Below, in pieces: positions 1-7,435 of a stretch of DNA of 64,000 nt (within the stretch, counting starts at the first letter, position 1; each line of letters starts with the position of its first letter). The position numbers and the translations under genes are program-made. Source of the DNA: Gammaproteobacteria bacterium (GTDB lineage: Bacteria > Pseudomonadota > Gammaproteobacteria > Pseudomonadales > Azotimanducaceae); the NCBI GenBank assembly GCA_027297435.1, contig JAPUIA010000139.1, positions 1-64,000 on the forward strand, given 5' to 3'. Below the pieces are notes generated by a model, which saw only the letters and a program-made list of their open reading frames with translations, did no database searches and was not told where the DNA came from.

Positions 1-568
1 AATCGACGACGCCTGCACCCGGAGTGGCGGTAGCAACATCCGACCACCGGGTCAGCTTGCTACGCTCTTCGAACGGAAAATCGAACAACGTCGCCAACAT
101 CTGGGTCGTCAGCTCGATGGAAACCAGATCCACCCAGTTGAACGTCTCGTCCCGCGGCAAAGCGTCGAGAATGCCGGCCGCCCTCTCCCGAATCGTGCCT
201 TCCATCGCGGCGAGATTGCGCGGTGCGACGACGGGCGTGACCGTGGCTCGCTGCACATCGTGTTTCGGTGGGTCCATCGCGATGAACATCGGAGTCGGCA
301 TCAACTGCTCTTCCGGTACGCTGATCGGCGGCCCAAGCGTAATGCCGCCTTCAGACGAAAAGACGTCGTGATTGGTATCCACCTCCATGATGTCGTTGAA
401 TTTCGTGACGGACCAAAACGGGCCGAAATCGCTACTTGCGCAGTAGTGCACCGGATCTTCGGCACGCAGCCGTTCGAAGTAACGCCAGTGCGCGTCCTGT
501 TGAAACAGGTGTGGGTTCGATAGGTCTATGTCTTCCAAGGGGATGGAATAAGGATCTGGAATATTCAT
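1..568 (-). CDS. Cytochrome P450, CYP153 family (3' end outside window)
   Basis: The gene starts at ATG 568 and runs off base 1 without a stop, giving 189 residues of the N-terminal half. CYP153 enzymes hydroxylate the terminal carbon of medium-chain alkanes and fatty acids using electrons from a ferredoxin. The visible part has the CYP153-like stretches FIAMDPPKHDVQR (residues 95-107) and ELTTQMLATLFDFP (152-165), followed by KLTRWSDVAT. The I-helix and the heme-binding cysteine lie outside the window, so activity cannot be judged. It is transcribed away from the DUF454 gene, with 56 bases between the two starts. Family assignment is from recalled motif similarity. Another bacterial P450 class is possible but less likely. 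Confidence 0.88.
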   Translation of the reverse strand, partial: MNIPDPYSIPLEDIDLSNPHLFQQDAHWRYFERLRAEDPVHYCASSDFGPFWSVTKFNDIMEVDTNHDVFSSEGGITLGPPISVPEEQLMPTPMFIAMDPPKHDVQRATVTPVVAPRNLAAMEGTIRERAAGILDALPRDETFNWVDLVSIELTTQMLATLFDFPFEERSKLTRWSDVATATPGAGVVD

Positions 569-624
569 ACTTCGAGAATACGTGATTCTATTCGCCGGAT
601 CAGCAAGGAACTTGAGTTTTCGAA

Positions 625-1023
625 ATGGCATCTCGACTTTCCGATAGCGCTCCCATGCGCTGGGTTTATCTGACCGCCGGGTGGGTGAGCCTAGCCCTCG
701 GCATTGTGGGTGTCGTGCTGCCTTTGTTGCCGACAACCCCGTTTCTACTGGTCAGTGCGTTCGCATTCAGCAAAGGCTCCGACCGCCTCCACGATTGGTT
801 GATCAACCACCGCACCTTCGGACCGCCCATCGAACAATGGGCAACCTATCGCGCTATCTCTCGCAAGGCGAAGTGGATGGGCACGCTGAGCCTCGCGGTC
901 ATACTGTCGATAAGTCTGATTCTGGACGCCGCGCCCTGGATACTCTGGATTCAGGGTGCGGTGTGTATCGGCGTCTGCCTCTTTCTGTGGACGCGCCGCG
1001 AACCACCTGCAAGCAACCCATGA
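625..1023 (+). CDS. DUF454 (YbaN) family inner-membrane protein
   Basis: A 132-residue membrane protein. It has the DUF454 signature: a hydrophobic segment followed by GVVLPLLPTTPFLLVSAFAF, then a D/R-rich stretch ending NHRTFGPPI, and two further hydrophobic segments near residues 85-125. This matches the usual size and layout of YbaN proteins, whose biochemical role is unknown. The stop TGA overlaps the ATG of the next gene (ATGA at 1020-1023), so translation is probably coupled to the NmrA-type reductase. ATG 655 (MRWVYLTAGW) is an alternative start, since the Shine-Dalgarno (SD) sequence before 625 is weak. Confidence 0.85.
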   Translation: MASRLSDSAPMRWVYLTAGWVSLALGIVGVVLPLLPTTPFLLVSAFAFSKGSDRLHDWLINHRTFGPPIEQWATYRAISRKAKWMGTLSLAVILSISLILDAAPWILWIQGAVCIGVCLFLWTRREPPASNP

Positions 1024-1913
1024 CAGAAATCCTCGTCACCGGCGCCACGGGGCGCATCGGCAGCCTCGTCGCCAAACGCTTGGTTGCATTGAACACCACC
1101 CCGCGGGTATTCGTTCGCAACGTCGAAAAAGCCCGTTCGCTGCTCGGCCCCGAGGTGGAAATCGTCAGCGGCGATCTCGCTGACGAAGGGGCCGTTGCGC
1201 GCTCTCTCGATGGCATCGATCGGGTGTTGCTGGTCTCTCCCGTGCATCCAGAGCAACGTCACTTGCAGGGGAACCTGGTTCGCGCAGCCGCTGCCGCGGA
1301 AAATCCACTCATCGTAAAGATCTCGGGGCTCGGCACCAAGCTCACCTCGACGGTCGACAGTGGGCGCTGGCACGCCGAGACCGAGTTGGACATTCAGCGT
1401 CTTGGCCTGCCGTACACCTTTCTAAGGCCAAACTTCTTCATGCAAAACCTCGGTTATGGCCTGGAACACATTCGCAAGACGGGTGAGGTTCGCGCCGCCG
1501 TAGGTGAAGCTCGCATCGCGATGGTCGATGTCCGCGATGTTGCCGATGTGTGCGTAAAACTCTTGACCGGCGAGGTCGATTCGACCGGTAAGGCGTATGC
1601 GTTGACGGGCAACGTCGCGCACAGTTACGACGATGTGGCCGCTATCTTGAGCAAGCTGTTGGTCCGGGACGTCGCCTACGTGCGCCAAAGCCTGGCAGAA
1701 GCACGCACATCGCTCGAAGCCAGCGGCCAACCGGATTGGCACGTGCAGATACTGCTGCAATTCAATCGGGCCTTCCTTGACGGTTGGGGTAGCGCGCCGA
1801 ATACGGCCGTCGAACGCCTATTGGGACGGCCACCCCGAACGCTCGCCGACTACTTGGCAGAGGCAGTACGCGAGAGCAACCCGGATTCCGGTTCCAATCC
1901 GTTTCCGTCGTGA
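1020..1913 (+). CDS. NmrA-like NAD(P)-binding oxidoreductase
   Basis: A 297-residue atypical short-chain dehydrogenase. A Rossmann motif G8-x-x-G11-x-x-G14 (ILVTGATGRIG) opens the protein. It continues with an acidic DLADEGAV segment and the YTFLRPNFFMQNL stretch found in NmrA/azoreductase-like proteins. Such proteins bind NAD(P)(H) and act as redox sensors or as reductases on quinones or sugars; the substrate here is unknown. I chose ATG 1020 because it overlaps the upstream stop and gives the canonical N-terminus. The open frame extends to 681, but that part is the DUF454 gene read in another frame. Confidence 0.85.
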   Translation: MTEILVTGATGRIGSLVAKRLVALNTTPRVFVRNVEKARSLLGPEVEIVSGDLADEGAVARSLDGIDRVLLVSPVHPEQRHLQGNLVRAAAAAENPLIVKISGLGTKLTSTVDSGRWHAETELDIQRLGLPYTFLRPNFFMQNLGYGLEHIRKTGEVRAAVGEARIAMVDVRDVADVCVKLLTGEVDSTGKAYALTGNVAHSYDDVAAILSKLLVRDVAYVRQSLAEARTSLEASGQPDWHVQILLQFNRAFLDGWGSAPNTAVERLLGRPPRTLADYLAEAVRESNPDSGSNPFPS

Positions 1914-1928
1914 GGTAAACTCGATCCC

Positions 1929-3029
1929 ATGATTATCGACAACCTGACCATCGACAAAGACGCTTTCGAAGCCGGAACCGGTTGGCAGCTGAAGGCAGAG
2001 GGGGCCTGCAAGGGTGATGTGTGTATACCGTTGCCCGGCGAACCAGGCTCCACCGTAGACGCCCAGCAGCTTGCGGACCTGATGGGGCTTCCCGTCGTCC
2101 ACGACAAAGCCCATGGATTGTGGTCCATCGGTCCCGAATCTACGGGTGCTCGGGCACTCACGACCGCCCAAGCCCCCGATCTGCAACTGCCCGATCTCGA
2201 CGGCAACGTCTTCCACTTGGCTAGCCTGACGGGTCAGAAAGTCATCGTTTACGCCTGGGCCCCCTACTGAGGCTGTTCCGGGGATCTGCCCGTGTGGCGG
2301 AAACTACGCGATGAACTGCATCCGAAGGGTGTGGAACTGGTCACCGTCGGACTCGATGCGCTCGGCGCCGAAGGCTGCCGGCCTTTCATCGAAGCCGCCG
2401 AACCGACGCACCCGTCGCTCATCGATCAACATCACGTGTTGGCCCGCTTATTTGGCGTCATCAACATCCCCAGCAGCATCTGGATCGACGAGGCCGGCAT
2501 GATTGTGCGGCCAGCCGAAGTCGCGCCCGCCCCACCAAAACCCGATGCGCCATCTGCGCCGCCTGACATGCCTGCGGAAATGCCCGGGCGATTCAAAGCC
2601 ATGATGAGTGAAGTCGTGAACATGCCCAACGACACCGAGCCCTACCATGAAGCGCTCAACGACTGGGTCGAGAAAGGCGCGGACAGCGACTATGCGTTGT
2701 CTCCCGAGCAGGTAGTCGAGCGATCGCGCCCGCGTACGGCGGACATCGCGCGCGGGCATGCTCACTTCGAACTCGCCACGCATCTGGAAACTCGAGGTGA
2801 CCATGAGGCCGCCGTCGGGCACTACCGTGAAGCGCATCGCCTGGTACCGAATAGCTGGACGTTCCGTCGTCAGGCTTGGTCGTTGGAAGGCGGCATCGAC
2901 GGACCAATGACTCGATTCTGGCAAGGCCCCTCAGACACAGACCCGGATGCGTGGCCTTACGAAGGCGATTGGTTGACCGATATCCGTCGCGAAGGCGCGG
3001 AAAATTACAACGAGCGCTTCAAAGCCTGA
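1929..3029 (+). CDS. Candidate selenoprotein: UGC-type thioredoxin-fold (redoxin) protein with in-frame TGA
   Basis: Reading through one TGA at 2268-2270 gives a 366-residue protein. Residues before the TGA include C27KGDVC32 and a redoxin core (LPDLDGNVFHLASLTG) ending VYAWAPY. The TGA falls at residue 114, where thioredoxins have the first active-site cysteine, and the frame continues G-C116-S-G-D-L-P-V-W. The rest is thioredoxin-like (FGVINIPSSIWIDEAG) with a proline-rich linker and a helical tail (AHFELATHLETRGDHEAAVGHYREAHRL). A U-x-C redox pair at this place is what selenoproteins of the 'UGC-containing' group show. A hairpin follows the TGA. The alternatives are a nonsense mutation, or a split gene restarting at GTG 2292. 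The sel genes are not in this window. Confidence 0.72.
2276..2302 (+). promoter_or_regulatory. Possible bacterial SECIS-like hairpin after the in-frame UGA
   Basis: Just after the TGA (2268-2270) the sequence can pair CGGG (2279-2282) with CCCG (2289-2292) around the loop GAUCUG. Alternatively UUCCG (2276-2280) pairs with CGGAA (2298-2302) outside GGG/CCC. The loop begins with G, as the bacterial SECIS consensus asks, and resembles the GGUCUG loop region of E. coli fdhF. The loop begins 13 nt after the UGA, a little closer than the usual 16-37 nt. The structure was drawn by eye; no folding energy was computed. Confidence 0.4.
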
Positions 3030-3030
3030 T

Positions 3031-4593
3031 TCATTGCCGATCTAGTGCGTCATTGAGCGCCTTCAGTCGTTCGGGCTTTTCCGGCCCATCCGGAATGATG
3101 TGCTCCAACCGGTCCGGCGCGTCGCCCTTACGCAACCACTTGTTAGGGAACTCGGCAGCTTGGGTTCGGTCGGCGTGGCGAAACGTCGCGCCTTGATTGA
3201 ACCTGACCGAATACGGTATCGCATGCCCACCCTCGCGATCAGCGAGCGCCGCATACAGTTGCTCCCGAAGTTCGACTTTAACGGCCGCATACGCTTCATC
3301 CTCGATCAAATTGCGCGACTCGGTCGGATCTTCGACTAGATCGAATAGTTCTTCGGTGTCCCACACGCCGTGATATTGAACGTACTTGTAGCGCGCGGTA
3401 CGCAACGCAAACGTCGTGGGCGTCTGCGGGTAGTTGAACTCCCAGTAGTATTCGTAGGCGAGTGCATCGCGCCAGTTCGGGTCGTCTTGTCCGGTCGCTA
3501 GGTGAGCGAAGCTTGCGCCATCATAGTGTGAAGGCGCCGCAGCGCCGGCCCACGTCAGAATCGTCGGCGCGATATCGATGTTCGCGACCATGTCTTCGAC
3601 GACCAACCCTTGGGCAATTCCGGGTCCGGCCGCAATCAACGGTACGCGCATCGACTCTTCGTAAGCGTTGCGTTTGTCGATCAATCCATGTTCGCCGAAC
3701 AAGAAGCCGTTGTCGCCCATCAACATGACGATGGTGTTGTCGGCAAGCCCGTTTTCAGCGAGCCACCCCCTCAACCGTCCAAGACTATCGTCTACGGCCG
3801 TCAGCGTTTGGTGGTAGGCGCGTTTGAAATCCGCCAACGGTAGATCGCTGTGGTACGGAAACTCGTCGCCATGCCAACTGTTGCGCTGATTCTGTGCCCA
3901 CATGGGTACGTCGGCATCGGGATCGGGGTTGGCCGCGCCAAGCTGGATCTCGGCTTGCGCGTATTGTTCGCGGTGACGTTCCGCCGGTTGGAACATCGCG
4001 TGCACGGCTTTGTGAGACAGGTACAGAAAGAAAGGCCTATCGCGGTCACGCCCGGACAAAAATTCGAGCGCGTAGTCGGTCAACTCATCGGTGATGTAAC
4101 CGCTTTGCGGAACGGTCTGACCATTGACGTTCAACTGGCTCACACCACCGGCAAAACTTCGTGGATAGTAAGAACCCTGGCCGGGAAAGCTCACCCAATA
4201 GTCGAATTCATCACGCGGCTCGCTGATCGCGCCGCCCATATGCCACTTGCCGACGAACGCGGTCTGATAGCCTGCTGCCCGCAGCCGCGCGGGAAACAGT
4301 TCCAATCCTGGCGGTAGGGGCCGATTGTTGTCGATCACGCCGTGGTTGTGCATCATCTGACCGGTGAGAATGCTCGCGCGGCTCGGTGAACAAAGGGATG
4401 TCGTCACGAAGGCGTTGGCGAAGTGCGCGCCTTCCGCGGCGATGGCATCCATGTTGGGTGTCGCAAGTACGGGGTTCAAGAAACCCATCTCGTCGTAACG
4501 CTGATCATCGGTGAGCACGAAAATGATATTCGGACGCGAGTCGGCAGCGAAAGCCATCGCGGGCAACAGCAACAAGACCAACAGCGTCTTCAT
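3031..4593 (-). CDS. Exported sulfatase (arylsulfatase family)
   Basis: A 520-residue sulfatase that hydrolyses sulfate esters in the periplasm or outside the cell. The start at ATG 4593 gives a signal peptide (MKTLLVLLLLPAMAFA), with GGAAG just upstream. The metal ligands D29-D30 (FVLTDDQ) are present, as is the formylglycine motif C68-S-P-S-R, so the protein needs an anaerobic-type or FGE maturase. GKWHMGG and GDNGFLFGEHGL supply further active-site residues. The gene begins 2 bases after the stop of the acyl-CoA ligase and so shares its transcript. Its 3' end meets the redoxin gene with a 1-base gap. Substrate unknown (aryl or carbohydrate sulfate). Confidence 0.9.
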   Translation of the reverse strand: MKTLLVLLLLPAMAFAADSRPNIIFVLTDDQRYDEMGFLNPVLATPNMDAIAAEGAHFANAFVTTSLCSPSRASILTGQMMHNHGVIDNNRPLPPGLELFPARLRAAGYQTAFVGKWHMGGAISEPRDEFDYWVSFPGQGSYYPRSFAGGVSQLNVNGQTVPQSGYITDELTDYALEFLSGRDRDRPFFLYLSHKAVHAMFQPAERHREQYAQAEIQLGAANPDPDADVPMWAQNQRNSWHGDEFPYHSDLPLADFKRAYHQTLTAVDDSLGRLRGWLAENGLADNTIVMLMGDNGFLFGEHGLIDKRNAYEESMRVPLIAAGPGIAQGLVVEDMVANIDIAPTILTWAGAAAPSHYDGASFAHLATGQDDPNWRDALAYEYYWEFNYPQTPTTFALRTARYKYVQYHGVWDTEELFDLVEDPTESRNLIEDEAYAAVKVELREQLYAALADREGGHAIPYSVRFNQGATFRHADRTQAAEFPNKWLRKGDAPDRLEHIIPDGPEKPERLKALNDALDRQ

Positions 4594-4595
4594 CG

Positions 4596-6134
4596 TTAGC
4601 TTCCGGCTACGCGCCGGTCGTGACCTTCCCAAAACGGTTCGCGCAGGTCCTTGCGCTTGATCTTGCCAACCGGGCTTTTGGGCAGCGGCTCGGTCGTGAT
4701 GGTCACGCCGCCGGGCTTCTTATACGAGCCCAGCGCGTCGGCCACCATGTCGATAACCTGTTGTTCGGTAATGCTGTGTATGTCGGCGACGACGCACACA
4801 GCGTGTGGCGTCTCGCCCCACTTTTCGTGAGGCACACCGAACGCGGCCACCTCCAACACAGCAGGATGGCCAGCAATCACGTTCTCGAGTTCCGCCGGCC
4901 AAATGTTGTAGCCGCCGGAGATGATCATGTCGTCCGCGCGATCGACCACGTACAGATAGCCGTTGCGATCGAGCTTGCCGAGATCGCCGGTTTTCACCCA
5001 GCCATCGACGATGCGCTCGGCGGACGCTTTGGGGTTGTTCCAGAACTCGGACATCTGGCCGTCGCATTTGGCGACGATTTCACCGACCTCGCCGGTCGGA
5101 AGCGGTTGGTTGTCCTCATCCCATATCTGTACTTCGGCAAACGGTAACGCGAGCCCGCAAGCACGCAGCGGATTGGAGCCTTCGATTTCAGCAAACCACT
5201 GGCGAGGCCCCATCATGGCGATGGGCAGCACTTCGGTCTGACCGTAGCCTTGGTACAACACGTCGCCAAACACCTCGCGTGCCGCAAGCGCGGTTGCATC
5301 CTGTATCGGTGCGGCACCGATGAGTAAGCATTTCACCGACGTAAGATCTCGGCCGCGGGCGGTGTTGTCGTGCACGATGGCGTTGACCATCGTCGGCACC
5401 AAAAAACCGTACGCGATGCCTTCTCGCTCCATGAGATCGAGGGTCGCTTGCGTGTCGAAGTGGTCCAACATGACGTTGCAGCCACCGGACAACCACATCG
5501 GCAGGTATTGATAGCCGGACCCGTGCGAGATCGGGCCGAGGTGCATGCACTTGTCGCCGGGTTCCACCGGCGGAAACGCATAGAACCAATCCCGGCCTGC
5601 GGCCAGCCACGCCCTATGCGTGTATGCGACCGCTTTTGACTGGCCCGTCGTACCACCGGTATGACGGATGATGAAGTAGTCGTCTTCTTTGACCGTGACG
5701 TGCGGGTCGATGTCGGACTGACTGGCCAACCAGTCCTCGTACCCTGCGTCACGCACGAGTATGTGTTCGAGGTCTGGCAGATCATCTTGAATGCCTTCCA
5801 CCTCATCGGCGTACTGTTCGCTGACAACCAACATGCGGCAGTTGGTGTGCCCAAGCATGTGCAGGTGGGCCTCGCGGCCGTTGCGGGGATAAAGCGGCAC
5901 TCGAACCACGTTCGCGACGGCGGCGCCCCCAAAGAGATCGGCCGCCTCTATCGAGTTGTCTTCCAAAACGCCGACCCGATCTCCCGGCTGCAGCCCCTCC
6001 GCCACCAAGCCATTACCGAGTTGTATCGAGCGTCGCCACGATTCGCGAAACGTCAAACGGCGCTCGCCATGCACCACCGCTTCGAGATCAGCGTAGTGAT
6101 CGGCCGCGCGTCGCATCAGGGTTGTGACGTCCAT
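4596..6134 (-). CDS. Acyl-CoA synthetase (class I AMP-forming ligase)
   Basis: A 512-residue adenylate-forming ligase that activates a carboxylic acid, probably a fatty or aromatic acid, with ATP and CoA. It has the P-loop-like motif HTGGTTGQSKAVAYTH, the motif KTGDLGKLDRNGYLYVVDRA, the hinge GGYNIWPAELE, and the C-terminal lysine region PKSPVGKIKRKDL. The start at ATG 6134 is fixed by a strong SD (GGGAGG, 6 bases upstream). A longer open frame upstream is non-coding sequence. It is the first gene of a two-gene operon with the sulfatase. The pairing suggests that a sulfated substrate is desulfated and the released acid activated, but that is inference. Confidence 0.9.
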   Translation of the reverse strand: MDVTTLMRRAADHYADLEAVVHGERRLTFRESWRRSIQLGNGLVAEGLQPGDRVGVLEDNSIEAADLFGGAAVANVVRVPLYPRNGREAHLHMLGHTNCRMLVVSEQYADEVEGIQDDLPDLEHILVRDAGYEDWLASQSDIDPHVTVKEDDYFIIRHTGGTTGQSKAVAYTHRAWLAAGRDWFYAFPPVEPGDKCMHLGPISHGSGYQYLPMWLSGGCNVMLDHFDTQATLDLMEREGIAYGFLVPTMVNAIVHDNTARGRDLTSVKCLLIGAAPIQDATALAAREVFGDVLYQGYGQTEVLPIAMMGPRQWFAEIEGSNPLRACGLALPFAEVQIWDEDNQPLPTGEVGEIVAKCDGQMSEFWNNPKASAERIVDGWVKTGDLGKLDRNGYLYVVDRADDMIISGGYNIWPAELENVIAGHPAVLEVAAFGVPHEKWGETPHAVCVVADIHSITEQQVIDMVADALGSYKKPGGVTITTEPLPKSPVGKIKRKDLREPFWEGHDRRVAGS

Positions 6135-6332
6135 CAGTATCCTCCCTTCGCAAGCCACCAACGTTAACGGGAACTCGACCCTTCGTCGACCGGGTGCGAT
6201 CACCTGGTAGCATACGGAGACTTGTGGAACGCACGGAACATGACTTGTGGGGACCAACTTTCTTTGTTGTTTATTTCTACATTTGCGCTCTGATAGAATC
6301 GCGCGCCCAAAGCTAACCGGCCGGTAACACCA
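6135..6332 (+). promoter_or_regulatory. Divergent intergenic region; possible promoter for the phosphoesterase
   Basis: 198 bases separate the divergent ligase and phosphoesterase genes. The stretch before 6333 is AT-rich around 6258-6283. A TAGAAT hexamer near 6293-6298 could be a -10 box, with a T-rich -35 candidate upstream. No operator-like palindrome was recognised. The boxes are judged by eye only. Confidence 0.3.
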
Positions 6333-7418
6333 ATGGGCTGCCGAAACGTTTTCGCTTTTCCAGCTCTCTGTTCGCTGCTCTATGCCGTACTGAGTTCTTC
6401 GTACGTATCCGCCGAGAGCTTTAGCTTTGTTGCGCTGGGCGATACCGCTTACAACCCGCCAGCAGACTATCCGGCGTACCGAGCCCTGATTGAACGCATA
6501 AACTCCGCGAAGCCTGCGTTTACCATTCATGTGGGTGATACATGGGGCATTCTCGACTGCAGTGACGCTGAGCACGAGCGCATTCGCGACTTTTTCCAGG
6601 AGTACGATCATCCGGTAATCTACACGCCTGGTGACAATGAGTGGATAGACTGCCTGATCCCCGATGCGGTTCCTCGCGCGCAGCGTATTGTTTCAGGCAC
6701 GCCGACTGATCAAGACATCGCCGTCCTCAACGACGCTCGTTCTCTAGACGGTGCATACGAACGTCGCGTCTGGGTCGACGGACAGCAAAGTCTCACGGCG
6801 ATTCGCAGGATCTTCTTCGGGACCCGCCAAAGTCTTGGGCAAAAGCCTATTGCCTTGACCCGGCAGGCAGATGTTTCCGGCTTCAACGAGATGGTCGAAA
6901 ACGCGCTTTGGGAATACGGCGACGTCCAGTTTGGAACCGTTCATGTACCTGGATCGGGTAACAACTTCTTCATCAACAGTCGAGAACACGCCATCGAAGC
7001 CATCGCTCGCAACCGCGCGAATGTCGAGTGGATCAAGCAGATCTTTGCCGAGGCCAGATCCAACGATTCGAAGGCGGTTGTTATCGCATTGCACGCTTCA
7101 TTGTTCGAGGATGGCCCGGGAGGCGACTTCACCGGCCAGGCCGTTCGAGGCGGAGAGACGGGCCCATTCTATTGGATAGCGTTGGCGATCCGAGATCTTG
7201 GCGCTGACTTTGATCGCCCGGTGCTGTTGGTGAATGGTGACTTCCACGAGTTCGTAGTTGACCGACCCTTCATGGTCTCCGCTGGTGAGAGCGCTCCTCC
7301 AAGATACGCAAACATTACCCGACTGCAGGTACACGGAGCCCCGGAGATCAAAGCCGTTCGGGTGACGGTGGACACAAAGACCCCGTGGGTGTTTGGCTTC
7401 TCGCCCCTGCACAACTGA
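6333..7418 (+). CDS. Exported calcineurin-like metallophosphoesterase
   Basis: A 361-residue exported protein of the calcineurin-like phosphoesterase fold. It begins with a signal peptide ending around SSSYVSA. The di-metal motifs are recognisable: VALGDTAYNP, HVGDTWG, TPGDNEWIDC, VVIALHASLF and VNGDFHEF. The GDNEW variant replaces GNHD, as in a subgroup of bacterial phosphoesterases. Its natural substrate is unknown. The gene stands alone, divergent from the acyl-CoA ligase and convergent with the PQQ dehydrogenase (17 bases between stops). Confidence 0.78.
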   Translation: MGCRNVFAFPALCSLLYAVLSSSYVSAESFSFVALGDTAYNPPADYPAYRALIERINSAKPAFTIHVGDTWGILDCSDAEHERIRDFFQEYDHPVIYTPGDNEWIDCLIPDAVPRAQRIVSGTPTDQDIAVLNDARSLDGAYERRVWVDGQQSLTAIRRIFFGTRQSLGQKPIALTRQADVSGFNEMVENALWEYGDVQFGTVHVPGSGNNFFINSREHAIEAIARNRANVEWIKQIFAEARSNDSKAVVIALHASLFEDGPGGDFTGQAVRGGETGPFYWIALAIRDLGADFDRPVLLVNGDFHEFVVDRPFMVSAGESAPPRYANITRLQVHGAPEIKAVRVTVDTKTPWVFGFSPLHN

Positions 7419-7435
7419 CCCAGGGAGCATGTTGC

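Noticed and set aside
24-523. Two plus-strand open frames of 115 and 87 residues
   Set aside because: They are antisense to the CYP153 gene, which has clear family motifs on the minus strand.
681-1019. N-terminal extension of the NmrA-like gene
   Set aside because: It is the DUF454 gene read in another frame; ATG 1020 overlaps the DUF454 stop and restores the Rossmann N-terminus.
2292-3029. Independent gene starting at GTG 2292
   Set aside because: It starts in the middle of the redoxin fold, has no SD, and continues the frame of the upstream half exactly; read-through of the TGA explains both halves better.
6135-6611. Extended N-terminus of the acyl-CoA ligase (about 159 residues)
   Set aside because: It has no coding signal, and the strong SD sits before ATG 6134.
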